Assembly: GCF_006965445.1 (NCBI RefSeq)
Contig: NZ_CP041356.1
Location: 930,001 to 994,000 of the forward strand
Direction of reading: 5' to 3'
From: Lactococcus protaetiae
GTDB taxonomy: Bacteria > Bacillota > Bacilli > Lactobacillales > Streptococcaceae
DNA: 64,000 nt
A program made the translations under genes and the position numbers. The notes under the pieces are model-generated. The model made no database searches, was not told where the DNA came from, and saw only the letters and a program-made list of their open reading frames with translations. This document shows positions 16,730 through 27,722 of this stretch, in pieces; position 1 is the stretch's first letter; every line of letters starts with the position of its first letter.

Positions 16730-16856
16730 AAAGTCCCTTTTAGAAATTAAAGTTTGCGTTTCTGCAAACCATCTCTCGTGCAGGCATAAGGCAGTATATC
16801 TGCAGTTCAACTACTAAATTTGCTAACGTAGATTTAGAGATGAATTAGTATAATCA
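16730..16856. repeat. Family C repeat
   Basis: Landmarks: TTTTAGAAATTAAAGTTTGC, CAGGCATAAGGCAGTATATC, a GCAGTTCAACTACTAAATTT stretch and TTTAGAGATGAATTAGTATA. The same landmarks recur near 32570, 35200, 41255 and 42483. Confidence 0.55.
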
Positions 16857-17036
16857 TCAAGTTTGGGTCGCTCAAAATCGTCAAAAAGAGATAAAAGCTA
16901 AAACTGTACGTTCACACGAACTTATAATTTCTTATCCTTTTGGACTACGTCGTCTACTCTCACTATGGCGTTAGAGCACCAAGTTGAGTAGCAACTCGTT
17001 ACGCTTTTTACCGAGCACCTCTCACATCTTAATCAA
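16857..17036 (+). repeat. Family D promoter-hairpin repeat, diverged copy
   Basis: Has CAAAAAGAGATAAAAGC on the left and TACGCTTTTTACC with CTCTCACATCTT on the right. Stems are weaker than in the second copy. Confidence 0.5.
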
Positions 17037-17150
17037 CTGAGTTCGGACGGCTAGAAGCTAGGAAAAAAGATAAAATCAAGAACTTGTGCGAGCGCAAAAG
17101 CTCAATTTTCCTATTTTTTACGCTTCTGAACGAGTTGTCCTCACATCTTA
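17037..17150 (+). repeat. Family D promoter-hairpin repeat ahead of norB
   Basis: Starts CTGAGTTCGGACGGCTAGAA, ends GTTGTCCTCACATCTTA next to AAAGGA, the norB ribosome binding site. Arms GGACGGCT and AGTTGTCC pair only if two G-U wobbles are allowed, then AGAAGC with GCTTCT. Confidence 0.7.
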
Positions 17151-17163
17151 AAGGAATAAATAA

Positions 17164-19507
17164 ATGCAAAAGAATCCCTATGCGCGTTTGAGAAATGTGT
17201 TATTTATCACATTGGTGATAACATTCTCAATCCTCATTGCTGGTGGTCTTTCAATTTTCAAAAATGAAGCACCTCGTCCTTCTCAAATTGTAAACGAGCA
17301 GGGCAAAAGCTTAGCAACCAAAACGCAACTCATCTCAGGACAAGCGACTTACGAACGCTATGGCCTTGGCGACTATGGTTCATATCTTGGAGATGGCGCT
17401 TATCTTGGCCCTGACTACAGTTCAGAAGCGTTACATATTTATATTCAAGGAATGTATAAATATAAAGCCCAAAAGTTGTTCAACAAAAACTGGTCAAACC
17501 TTTCTGGTATTCAACAAGAAGGTATCAAAGGTCAAGTGGTTAAAGAAATCAAGAAAAATCGTTACAATACCAAAACTCACCAATTGGTCTTGACCGATGC
17601 ACAAGCTGCAGGTTTCAAATACGAAGAACAATATTATCACAAAATGTTCATCAACAATCCCACAGAAGCAGGCTTGCCAGAAAACTTGATTAAAGCACAT
17701 GATGCAGGGCTTATCAAGCCAAAGGAAATCAAGTAGATTACCTTGCTGATTTCTTTTTCTGGGGCGCATGGTTATCTTCAACCGAGCGTCCTGAAGGAGG
17801 TTCAACCTATACCAATAATTTCCCATATGACCTTGAAGCAGGGAACAATGTTTCAATGACAGCAATCACTTGGTCAGCGATTTCAGTAGCTATCCTTGTT
17901 GCAGGTCTTGGTATCATCATCTGGTACGAACGTCGCTACAATCTTGAAATGGCAGACCGTTATGCTGAGGGAGATTTGCCTATCATTGATGCAGATAAAG
18001 CAATCACAAGTTCACAACGTAAAGTTGCTAAATACCTTGTGATTGTCGTCCTCCTTTTCCTCGTTCAAATCATGCTTGGGGAATTAATGAGTCACTTCTA
18101 CGCCGAAAATTCTTTCTTTGGCTGGAATATCCAAAATATCTTCCCATTTCCAATTGATTTGACATGGCATTTGCAACTTGTTATTTTCTGGGTAGCGACT
18201 TCTTGGCTTGCCACAGGAATTTATGTTGTCCCTCGTGTTCTTGGACGTGAACCTAAACGTCAAGGCTTGCTCGTTGACTTATTATTTTGGGCATTAATCA
18301 TCGTTGTTGCAGGGTCAATGCTTGGCGAATGGGCAGGAACAATGGGCTGGATGGGTAAAGTTTGGTGGCTTTTTGGACAATATGGCTGGAAATATATCGA
18401 ACTTGGTAAATTTTGGCAAATTCTCTTTATCATCGGGATGGTGCTTTGGGCAGTTATCCTTGGTCGTGGATTTGTCCCTGCAATTCGTAAAAAAGCAAAA
18501 ACGAGTTATCTCTTTGATAGAAAGCACTTAGCAACAATGCTCTTTGTTGGTGCACTTGCTATTCCATCGTTCTATGTTGCTTCTCTCTTCATCATGCCAG
18601 ACTCACACGTTACATTCGCAGACTATTGGCGCTGGTGGATTGTTCACCTCTGGGTTGAAGGTGTCTTTGAAGTGTTCGCTGTTCTTCTTATTGGTTGGCT
18701 CATGGTTGATATGCGCTTGACAACAATTAAATCCACCATTCGTGCGCTTTATTTCCAAATGATTTTGCTTTTGGGTTCGGGTGTCGTTGGTATCGGTCAC
18801 CACTACTATTGGATGGGAGACAATTCTATCTGGCTCGCGCTCGGTTCATCGTTTTCAGCACTTGAAGTTGTTCCGCTTTGTCTTTTGGTTTGGGAAGCTT
18901 ATACGCACTATAAAGTTTACAAAGATTCAGGGTAGAGTTCCCTTATAAAGGAACATTCATTTTCCTTGCAGCCACAGGATTGTGGAATGCTTTCGGCGCT
19001 GGTGCGCTTGGCTTTTTGATTAACTTGCCAGCAATTAGCTACTTTGAACACGGAACAACATGGACATCAGCTCATGCTCATGGCTCAATGGCTGGGGTTT
19101 ACGGAATGTTCTCAATTGCAATCCTACTTTATACAATGCGTTCAGTATCTAAGAAAGAATATTGGACACCAAAACGAGAAAAGATGGTGGTCTGGTCTGC
19201 TTGGTTGACCAATATGGGACTTCTTGGGATGCTAGTGATTACTTTGCTTCCAGTAGGGTATCTGCAATTGACAGATGCAGTTGAACACGGTTATTGGCAT
19301 GCTCGCCTGACGAGTTTCTACCATAGCCCACTTGTTTCAGGATTACTATGGGCACGAATGCTTCCAGACCTTGTGTTTACAGCAGGAGTTATTGTCTTAA
19401 TTATCATTGTTGTTGGAGCTTTCTTCAATCTGAAACCAGCAGAAAACGAACAACATGAAAAAGAATCAAAGATTATACTAGATGAACTTGCAGCAGAAAA
19501 TAAGTAA
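17164..19507 (+). pseudogene. norB: Quinol-dependent nitric oxide reductase, two frameshifts
   Basis: Reduces NO to N2O with electrons from quinol in the membrane. Full length about 780 codons, matching single-subunit qNOR: an N-terminal extension with one membrane segment and SYLGDGAYLGPDYS, then the heme-copper-oxidase-like core (HLWVEGVFEVFAVLL, GHHYYWMG, HAHGSMAGVYGMF). Frame is lost near 17724 and at 18930-18932; one added base at each place (G fits both) rejoins DYLADFFFWGAW and EFPYKGTFIFLAATG. All fragments are highly conserved, so this is either an error in the sequence or a very recent loss. Start ATG has AAAGGA upstream. Confidence 0.88.
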
Positions 19508-19672
19508 TTAGTATAAATTGATTTGTTTGCGTAGAAGCTTCCTTTATACTAATATGCCTAGATAGACATGAATCAGTATATTTAAAAATTGTTTAATATG
19601 CTGTAAAATGAAAAAAATTGATATTATAGTCGAACTCTAGAGCGCAATTCGCTATGAATAAAATTAGGAAAA

Positions 19673-20098
19673 ATGAAAAAATATTTTTTTAAAAGTTTAG
19701 TCATATTATATGTTTTAAGTTATTTATTACCTTACATGAAGCTAATAAGTGTAGAAACTTATCATTTTCAAGCGCATTTTGGATTTGAATTTGTAAAGAA
19801 AAACTGGGTCATGTATTTGATTTTAGTCATCTTGTTCATCATTTATTACATCATGCGTGGAAAAAATAGAATTTATAATATTTTCGTTGGTACAGCTTTT
19901 ACAGTAGTTAGTGTATTTACTTATAGTCAAGTTTTACATTTAGATGCTACAAATGTAGTAAATTCTCTAAATATGATGGGAAAGCTCCTGCTTCCAGGAT
20001 ATTATATCAGCACTTTATTTGGCTTACTGATAGGTATTTTACTAATGAATGAAGCTTTAAATCTTCCAGACAATAAGAAAAAGAAACTCGCACATTAA
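19673..20098 (+). CDS. Small membrane protein, unknown function
   Basis: 141 residues with four hydrophobic segments (about 5-22, 46-62, 70-88, 105-125) and a Lys-rich C-terminus. I do not recognise a family. ATG preceded by AGGAAA. Terminator follows directly. It lies after norB but with its own 165-base upstream region. Confidence 0.65.
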   Translation: MKKYFFKSLVILYVLSYLLPYMKLISVETYHFQAHFGFEFVKKNWVMYLILVILFIIYYIMRGKNRIYNIFVGTAFTVVSVFTYSQVLHLDATNVVNSLNMMGKLLLPGYYISTLFGLLIGILLMNEALNLPDNKKKKLAH

Positions 20099-20115
20099 AT
20101 GTGGGAGTTTTTATT
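20084..20115 (+). terminator. Intrinsic terminator
   Basis: AAACTCGCACATT AAATGTGGGAGTTTTTATT; overlaps the last codons of the membrane protein gene. Confidence 0.88.
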
Positions 20116-20351
20116 ATGAAACATTTTTGTAAAATAATGGTTGAGTTATGTTACAGATAAAATAAGAAAAAATCAGTATTGAACCTAATAAATATAGAGC
20201 TAAAAATACATAATGTAACCATTAAAATACTTTTAAAATCTGCTAGAAACAAATCATTTGACAAAACAACATAATGTTGAATATCTTCTTGACAAAGTTA
20301 GTGAAAAGGAATACAATTACAATGTATTTACAAAGCGAAAGAGGAAATGGG

Positions 20352-21244
20352 ATGAAATATATCGCCATTGTCGGCACCAATGCTAGCTTTTCGTACAATC
20401 GAAAGTTACTTTGGTATATGAAAAAACACTTCAATAATCAAGCACAAATTGAAGTTGTAGAGATTACAGATGTGCCACTTTTTTGTGAGGACATTGAAGA
20501 AATTCCTACCAAAGTTCTAGAAATTGCAAGAGCAATAGAAGAAGCTGATGGTGTGATTTTTTCAACACCTGAGTATGACCACTCTATCACTGCAGGGTTA
20601 AAATCACTGATTGAATGGCTGTCATGGGTTCACTTCATCCATTGACGAATACACCCGTCATGATTGTTGGTGTGTCATTAGGGAATATGGGAACTGTCTT
20701 TGCTCAAGAAAATTTGCGTCAAATTCTAAGTTCGCCAGGACTTGATGCTTTTGTTTTACCATCAAATCAGTTTTTATTAGGGCGTGCAGCAGAGTCTTTC
20801 AATAGTCGTGATGAGCTGGTAGATGAACGAACAATCGGTTGGTTGGAGCACTGTTTTGGAAACTTTGTGACTTATACAAAGACATTGAAACCAATGCGAG
20901 CATTAGCAACGGATCGTACAGGAGCATCATCTCATACAAATCAGGAAGAAAAAGTACCACTCCTTGAAGAAGGAGAGGGTTGGTGGATTGAAGATACGAA
21001 TCTTGGATTCCCAGTGATTTCAGATGCTGATACGGGAGCTTCAGAATATGAGGAACCTGACGAGGCGGTAAAATCAGCCTATGCACAGATTCTCGAAGAA
21101 GGTGATGGTTGGTGGATTGAAGAAATTGGACTTCATTCAGGAGCTAAAGAAGATGGAGCAACTTCGGCGTCTAAATCAACTCATGGTAAAGTTGCAGATG
21201 CTAAAGGACAACCTGATACCTCAACAGGTGCGTCAGAACACTGA
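20352..21244 (+). pseudogene. NADPH-dependent FMN reductase-like protein with flavinylation-type tail, frameshifted
   Basis: ATG 20352 after AGAGG. Flavodoxin-like FMN reductase domain (KYIAIVGTNASFSYNRKLL, IFSTPEYDHSITAGLKSLIEWLS). The frame breaks at 20626-20628 (GGG); one added G gives WGSLHPLTNTPVMIVGVSLG and an unbroken protein to 21244. After the domain comes a tail of about 110 residues with two LEEGxGWWIE units and three TGAS units (TDRTGAS, DADTGAS, DTSTGAS). DxxTGAS resembles the consensus at which ApbE attaches FMN to Ser/Thr, and the next gene, overlapping by one base, is apbE. I infer a cytoplasmic redox protein carrying several covalent flavins. Confidence 0.85.
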
Positions 21245-22221
21245 TGGAAAAATTAGACAAAATTGCAACAAAGAAAATATCAAAACGATATAGGGCATTA
21301 GGAACAGTCATTGATTTAACAATCTATGGAACAACTGATGAACAATTGTTGGAGGATGGCTTTCATCTCATCAAACATTATGAAGATATTTTTACAGTCA
21401 ACCGTGCCCAATCAGAACTGATGAAGGTCAATGAAGCAGCCGGAATTAACGCTGTGCAAGTTTCAGACCCAGTGTATCAGTTGACAAAAATTGCAGTGGA
21501 AAAAAGTCAAGAGCATTTTGGTTTTAATGCAGCAATCGGTCCTTTGGTTAAACTCTGGCATATTGGATTTTCAGATGCTAGACTCCCTCAACAATCGGAG
21601 ATTGATGAACGTCTAGAACTCATCAGCCCTGATGAGATTATTCTTAATGATGAAGAATTTTCTATTTTTCTTCCTAAAAAAGGGATGGAAATTGATTTGG
21701 GAGGCATTGCAAAAGGATACATTGCTGACCGAGTTCAAGACTTATGGCGAGCACATGGGATTTCTTCTGGAATGATTAATCTTGGTGGAAATCTAATTTT
21801 GATGGGAGAAGCTCCTCATCAAAAAAATAGAAAATGGCGTGTTGGAATTCGCAATCCGCTCAATAATAATGGTATTTCTATCGCTCAAATCTTGACAGGG
21901 GAAAGTTCAGTTGTGACTTCTGGTATTGCGGAGCGATATATGGAAGTAGATGGAAAATCCTATCATCATATTATTGACCCCGAAATGGGCTATCCACACA
22001 ATAATCAGATTGCAAGTGTCACTGTTTTATCAAAACGCTCAATTGATGGCGAGATTGAGACGACAAGACTATTTTTCGCAGATCAACCAATTGAGGATTG
22101 GCTAGAGAATCATCCAGATGTTTATGGAGCAATCTTTATTAGTCGTGACAAAAAGATAAAGGTAGTCGGAATTCCTCAAAGCCAAGTCTATATTGCTGAT
22201 TCGAGCTTTGAATTTGAATAA
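21244..22221 (+). CDS. apbE: FAD:protein FMN transferase (ApbE)
   Basis: 325 residues. Transfers FMN from FAD to a Ser/Thr of a target protein. ApbE landmarks: RALGTVIDLTIYG, FGFNAAIGPLVKLW, MEIDLGGIAKGYIADR, GMINLGGNLILMG and HHIIDPEMGYP. There is no signal peptide or lipobox, unlike exported ApbE, so it acts in the cytoplasm; its start overlaps the stop of the FMN reductase (TGATG), which makes that protein the natural substrate. The stop codon touches the left end of a family A repeat. Confidence 0.93.
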   Translation: MEKLDKIATKKISKRYRALGTVIDLTIYGTTDEQLLEDGFHLIKHYEDIFTVNRAQSELMKVNEAAGINAVQVSDPVYQLTKIAVEKSQEHFGFNAAIGPLVKLWHIGFSDARLPQQSEIDERLELISPDEIILNDEEFSIFLPKKGMEIDLGGIAKGYIADRVQDLWRAHGISSGMINLGGNLILMGEAPHQKNRKWRVGIRNPLNNNGISIAQILTGESSVVTSGIAERYMEVDGKSYHHIIDPEMGYPHNNQIASVTVLSKRSIDGEIETTRLFFADQPIEDWLENHPDVYGAIFISRDKKIKVVGIPQSQVYIADSSFEFE

Positions 22222-22399
22222 AGTCAAGACTTATTCAGTGGGAGTTTCGTAAAACATTTGTCCATTTTCTCTAATCGCTAAAGCGACTGATAAAAGGGCA
22301 ACTCCTCACTGAATTTAGTCGGACGAAATTCAAAGTTAGTGCTGCTTCATCCCCTACCTAAGAGGTAGGGATGTTAGCACGCACTTATTTTGATAAAAA
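22219..22399 (+). repeat. Family A mosaic repeat, long form
   Basis: Left end TAAAGTCAAGACTTATTCAG begins in the apbE stop codon; right end GCACGCACTTATTTTGATAA. Contains the nested CGCTAAAGCG hairpin and CCCTACCTAAGAGGTAGGG. Confidence 0.82.
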
Positions 22400-22507
22400 T
22401 ATAAAGAAAAGATGAACAAAATTGTAATCTAGGAGTATGAGAAGCGTCTGGATAATGCTTCTTACCTAGAAATAGATATGCTTATGTTTAAAACGGAGAG
22501 ATAAGAA

Positions 22508-22984
22508 ATGAAAGAACGTAATTTGATAGAAGAAGATGCCAAAACTTTTTTTGAGGATGGTTTCGTGAATTTTCCCACAGGTAAGATGGATTTACACTTA
22601 TTGCGCCAAGTATTAAACACTATTCCATTTGAAATTGACCTTATTGATGCCAATGATGAATTTGTTTACTTTACTGATGGAGAAAAACGGATGCACCAAC
22701 GTTTTGTTGAACAATTAGGTAAAAATTTGCTCGAACTGCATCCAGAAAAACCAGAACGCATTCGTCCAACGGTCAAGAAGATTTTGGAAAGTTTCCATGA
22801 TGGTTCAGCTGATCACTATGAACAATGGTTCCCAATGGGAGAGCGTACTTGCTATATTAATTATTATGCAATTCGTGATATTGATGGAACTTATTTGGGG
22901 TGTATGGAATTTACAGGAGACATCAAACGTATTCAAGGATTCCGTGGTGTTCGCACCCCTCATAATTCTGGCAAATCAGAATAA
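22508..22984 (+). CDS. PAS domain protein (PAS_10/DUF438-like)
   Basis: 158 residues, a single PAS fold after a short N-terminal helix: FPTGKMDLHLLRQVLNTIPF, IDLIDANDEFVYFTDG, then KNLLELHPEKP and INYYAIRDIDGTYLGCMEFTGD. The type occurs as the C-terminal part of DUF438 proteins and as a stand-alone protein in lactic acid bacteria. Probably a cytoplasmic sensor with a flavin or heme-like ligand, but no ligand residue can be assigned. GGAGAG precedes the ATG. Nearness to the flavin module may be meaningful. Confidence 0.82.
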   Translation: MKERNLIEEDAKTFFEDGFVNFPTGKMDLHLLRQVLNTIPFEIDLIDANDEFVYFTDGEKRMHQRFVEQLGKNLLELHPEKPERIRPTVKKILESFHDGSADHYEQWFPMGERTCYINYYAIRDIDGTYLGCMEFTGDIKRIQGFRGVRTPHNSGKSE

Positions 22985-22994
22985 TTTAGCAGTA

Positions 22995-23027
22995 AAAAAG
23001 TTCTGTCAGCACTGACAGAACTTTTTT
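22995..23027 (+). terminator. Terminator built from the octamer palindrome
   Basis: AAAAAGTTCTGTCAGC ACTGACAGAACTTTTTT: 12-bp stem made of the head-to-head octamer and its flanks with long A and T runs; bidirectional. Further octamers follow at 23031 and 23063. Confidence 0.9.
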
Positions 23028-23073
23028 CTTACTGACAGACTACAAAAATACTTTTTGTCAGTACTGACAGTTT

Positions 23074-23254
23074 TTTTATCGAAATAAGTGCTTGCTAACA
23101 CCCCTACCTCTTAGGTAGGGGGTGAAGCAGCACTAACTTTGAATTTCGTCCGGCTAAATTCAGTGAGGAGTTGCCCTTTTATCAGTCGCTTTAGCGATTA
23201 GAGAAAATGGACAAATGTTTTACGAAACTCCCACTGAATAAGTCTTGACTTCAT
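23074..23254 (-). repeat. Family A mosaic repeat, long form, inverted
   Basis: TTTTATCGAAATAAGTGCTT at the low end, CCCACTGAATAAGTCTTGAC at the high end; modules CCCTACCTCTTAGGTAGGG and GTCGCTTTAGCGATTAG inside. Confidence 0.82.
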
Positions 23255-23300
23255 CGCTGACAAATTTTTGGAATGATTTTGTCAGCGGTATTTTATAAAA

Positions 23301-23381
23301 TTGAAGTGATTACTTCATTGGTGGGGGATTCTTTCTCCCCACCAATGTTAGTAGAACGAAAGCAGCACTTGCTAAGTTAAA
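23301..23381 (+). repeat. Family B mosaic repeat, short form
   Basis: TTGAAGTGATTACTTCA palindrome, hairpin TTGGTGGGG...CCCCACCAA, then GTAGAACGAAAGCAGCACTT and GCTAAGTTAAA. Together with the family A copy it fills the gap between convergent genes. Confidence 0.8.
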
Positions 23382-23384
23382 CAT

Positions 23385-23423
23385 AAAAAAATACTCTCAT
23401 CAGTCCTGACGAGAGTATTTTTT
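23385..23423 (-). terminator. Terminator of lysS
   Basis: AAAAAAATACTCTC ATCAGTCCTGAC GAGAGTATTTTTTTATT; symmetrical A/T runs, works for lysS on the minus strand. Confidence 0.9.
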
Positions 23424-23425
23424 TA

Positions 23426-24952
<1,527 letters not shown>

Positions 24953-24992
24953 TCACTGATTTTACAGAGGAAAATTGATAGAAATGAGAATG

Positions 24993-25288
24993 CTTTAGCT
25001 TAACAAGTGCGTGCTAATTCCCCCACCTCTATAAGGGAGGAGGATAAACAGCACTATCTCCGTTTCACTGCGCTGTCGATTCGCCTAAAGCGATAAGGCG
25101 AAATGGTAAGCTCTGCTTTCGTTCTACTGTCCTAGGGTCTTAGTCGATTGCGATTTGAACTTGCCACTTTATAGGATAGCCGTTTGCGCTTCAGCGCTTA
25201 AAGATATGCTAGTTGTTACACCTAGAGGTTGTACCCTAACATTGGTGGGAGGAGAAAAAATCCCCCACCAATGAAGTAATCACTTCAA
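24993..25288 (-). repeat. Family B mosaic repeat, long form
   Basis: TTTAGCTTAACAAGTGCGTG to CCCACCAATGAAGTAATCAC. Interior includes AGCGATAAGGCG, CCGTTTGCGCTTCAGCGCTT and the TAGTTGTTACACCTAGAGGT segment shared with several other copies. Confidence 0.8.
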
Positions 25289-25292
25289 AGCA

Positions 25293-25334
25293 AAAAATGA
25301 AAAATCAGTCAAATTCTTATGGCTGATTTTTTCA
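25293..25334 (-). terminator. Terminator of the YeiH gene
   Basis: AAAAATCAGTC AAATTCTTAT GGCTGATTTTT with flanking A and T runs. Confidence 0.85.
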
Positions 25335-25337
25335 TTA

Positions 25338-26432
25338 TCAAATATGCGCACCAAGTCCCAAAGAAATGCAAGCCAACACCACCAAAATGATGATAATGGT
25401 ACTAAATAAACCAAGAAGTAGCGGTTTGAAACCAAGTTTTCTCAGAGATTTGATATGAACCCCAAGACCTAGTGCAAACATTGCTGTAGTAAGAAAAAAT
25501 TGTTGGAGCAACTTGATATTTGCAGCAATAGATTTTGGAATGATATTGAGCGTTGCAATAAACATCAGGATAATAAATCCAACGACGAACAAAGGTAAAA
25601 GAGCAGGACGCTTCACTTTTGTTCCCTCTTGATAGAGTTCATGTTTATCAATAATCTCAACTTCTTTACGACGGAAAAGTCCTAGTAAAAAAACAACTGG
25701 AGCAAGTAAAGCGACTCTAAAGAGTTTGACTAAGATTGCAGTAGTTAATAATACACCACCACCAGCAATTCCAGCGGCAGCAGCAGCCTGAGCAACTTCA
25801 TGAGTCGAACCTCCAATAAGGGTGGCGCCATTTCCTAAACTCATACCGAGCAAATGATAAATAAGAGGACCAACACCAATCATAATTGTCCCAAATAGGA
25901 CAACCAATGCGACGGCAGCAGCCACTTTTTCTTCAGTTGCCTTGACAGTACCTTGAATTCCAGCAACAGCAGCAGCACCACAAATTGAAAATCCAGAGGC
26001 AATGAGTGTAACTAAATCCTCATCAATACCTAGCAAGCGTCCGAGGAAGAAAGTCGCAACAAAAGTAATGGATACAGCGCAGATATCTGTTATAATGACT
26101 CCCCAGCCCAGACCAAGTACTGTTGACAAAGAAACTTGAAGGCCCAAAAGGGCAACTCCCCAGCGTAGTAAACGCTTCGCAGCTACACCAATTCCTGGTT
26201 CAAGAGTTTCTGGAATAGATAAAAGATTGCGAGCAGCGAATCCCAATAAAATTGCCAATAAATTTGCACTGAGGGCTGGGAAATAGACACCCTCAATCAT
26301 ACAAGCGAGACCAATAATGGCACAAATGATTAATCCAGGCCAAATATTTCTTTTTAGGGTTTGGACAGGAGATTTTGCGGTAGGAGTTCCTAATCTTTCT
26401 ATGTGAAAAGATTTCTTTATAAAATTATTCAT
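25338..26432 (-). CDS. YeiH family putative sulfate/anion exporter (UPF0324)
   Basis: 364 residues with about ten membrane segments. GLACMIEGVYFPALSANLLA, then LLRWGVALLGLQVSLS, ASGFSICGAAAVAGIQGTVK and GGSTHEVAQAAAAAG are YeiH landmarks. Family members are proposed exporters of sulfate or related anions. Divergent from a LysR regulator, the arrangement known for yeiH/yeiE in enterobacteria, so regulation by that protein is likely. TATAAT ends six bases before the ATG with no ribosome binding site. Confidence 0.9.
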   Translation of the reverse strand: MNNFIKKSFHIERLGTPTAKSPVQTLKRNIWPGLIICAIIGLACMIEGVYFPALSANLLAILLGFAARNLLSIPETLEPGIGVAAKRLLRWGVALLGLQVSLSTVLGLGWGVIITDICAVSITFVATFFLGRLLGIDEDLVTLIASGFSICGAAAVAGIQGTVKATEEKVAAAVALVVLFGTIMIGVGPLIYHLLGMSLGNGATLIGGSTHEVAQAAAAAGIAGGGVLLTTAILVKLFRVALLAPVVFLLGLFRRKEVEIIDKHELYQEGTKVKRPALLPLFVVGFIILMFIATLNIIPKSIAANIKLLQQFFLTTAMFALGLGVHIKSLRKLGFKPLLLGLFSTIIIILVVLACISLGLGAHI

Positions 26433-26438
26433 AGAGTG

Positions 26439-26444
26439 ATTATA
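26439..26444 (-). promoter_or_regulatory. -10 box of a leaderless yeiH-type transcript
   Basis: Minus strand TATAAT, then CACTCT and ATG at 26432. Lies in the 77-base divergent region with the LysR gene. Confidence 0.6.
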
Positions 26445-26509
26445 GCGCGCTTGAGTTTATTTGTAAAATAAATTATAATAATCATATTGATTAAAAAAGG
26501 TAATTAAAA

Positions 26510-27340
26510 ATGTTTTCATTGTTTAAAACTTTTGTTGCAGTGTACGAGACTAAAAGCTTTACTCGTGCAGCCCAACAGCTCTATTTCTCGCAGCCAACGG
26601 TTACGGTACGAATCAAAAAACTAGAAGAAGAACTAGGTACTTCCCTTTTCTTCAGAGGAAAAAATCACGAAGTTATCCCAAGCGAAGCGGCAAACCAGCT
26701 TTATAATAGAGTTGTGGATTTACTGGAGCAATGGTCAAAAATAGAGCGAGATCTCCAGCAAAACACTTCTAAACGACAGTCATTTAAAGTTGCGGTGTCT
26801 CATAGTGTGGCCGGTAGTGTAATGCCTCAAATTTTTCAAGAATTTATGCCAGAGATTAATCATTTGGAGATGGAAATTTCAACTTTTAATTCAGATAAAG
26901 TTTTTGATTTAGTTTCTAATCATGAGTTGCATTTGGGAATTATTGAAAAACCTTTGATGGGAGCGCAGACTAACACTTTTTCTATTTATGATGACGAGTT
27001 GGTGCTTGCAGGCAATCTTGAATCGGATTTATTTTTTATTCGTGAAAAAGGTTCAGGGGTCAACCATTATACAGAGCAATTTTTGAAAGAGTGTGAAAGT
27101 ATCCCGAAAAACATTGTTACAATGAACAGTAATGAATTGATTGTTAATCATCTGAAAGCTGGATTTGGTGCTTCAATCATCTCAAAACGCTTTATTAATA
27201 ATGAAATTCCTTTTGTAAGATTGGGAGAGAAATATAAGCGAGTATTTTATGGTGTAACTTATCTTGATGAGTATCAACCTTCTATAAAAAAATTAACCGA
27301 GCGTATTAGAATACTAGGAATGAAAGCAAAAGAAGATTGA
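26510..27340 (+). CDS. LysR family transcriptional regulator
   Basis: 276 residues. N-terminal winged helix (FVAVYETKSFTRAAQQLYFS, QPTVTVRIKKLEEELGTSLF) and a periplasmic-binding-like ligand domain. Probably regulates the divergent YeiH exporter; the intergenic region TATTTGTAAAATAAATTATA has AT-rich symmetry suited to LysR binding. ATG preceded by AAAGGTAA. A family A repeat follows the stop. Confidence 0.92.
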   Translation: MFSLFKTFVAVYETKSFTRAAQQLYFSQPTVTVRIKKLEEELGTSLFFRGKNHEVIPSEAANQLYNRVVDLLEQWSKIERDLQQNTSKRQSFKVAVSHSVAGSVMPQIFQEFMPEINHLEMEISTFNSDKVFDLVSNHELHLGIIEKPLMGAQTNTFSIYDDELVLAGNLESDLFFIREKGSGVNHYTEQFLKECESIPKNIVTMNSNELIVNHLKAGFGASIISKRFINNEIPFVRLGEKYKRVFYGVTYLDEYQPSIKKLTERIRILGMKAKED

Positions 27341-27345
27341 AAAAA

Positions 27346-27625
27346 TGAAGTCAAGACTTACTCAGTGAGAGTTTCGTAAAACATTTGTCCATTTTCTCTA
27401 GTCGCTGAATCAGTAAGAGCAAACGAAGTTGCGTAGACCGTTCGTAGAACGGCGTGCGAACCATTTCGCCTTGCTGCTTTAGCAGATTGCGATTTGAACT
27501 TGCCACTTTAGTGACTTAGTGAAATCGACAGCGTAGCAAAGCGGAGATAGAGTGAATGGATACCTGTGGTGGATGGACAGCGTAGCTCGAAGGGCGGAGA
27601 TAACACGCACTTGCTTTGATAAAAA
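27346..27625 (+). repeat. Family A mosaic repeat, long form
   Basis: TGAAGTCAAGACTTACTCAG to ACACGCACTTGCTTTGATAA. Interior: GTAGACCGTTCGTAGAACGG, CTTGCTGCTTTAGCAG, AGATTGCGATTTGAACTTGC and AGCGAAAGGGCGGAG-like segments. Confidence 0.8.
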
Positions 27626-27677
27626 TTAGAAAATATACTTTGAATTTTGATAGATAGAACATAGTTTTATTATTTTT

Positions 27678-27686
27678 TGGTATAAT
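27678..27686 (+). promoter_or_regulatory. Extended -10 promoter of thiI
   Basis: TGGTATAAT followed by TGAGTTCGCAGAAAAAATCT. The TATAATTGAGTTCGCA string equals the left end of family D repeats, but no hairpin follows, so this may be an unoccupied version of the site. Confidence 0.6.
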
Positions 27687-27722
27687 TGAGTTCGCAGAAA
27701 AAATCTGAAAGAAATAGGAAAT

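Noticed and set aside
16157-17163. 1-kb gap before norB considered for a regulator gene
   Set aside because: Filled by B-, C- and D-type repeats; no frame with a family match or ribosome binding site.
20352-21244. Programmed frameshift as explanation for the broken genes
   Set aside because: No slippery heptamer with downstream pseudoknot at the break points, the breaks are of one kind in unrelated genes, and a missing G explains them all.
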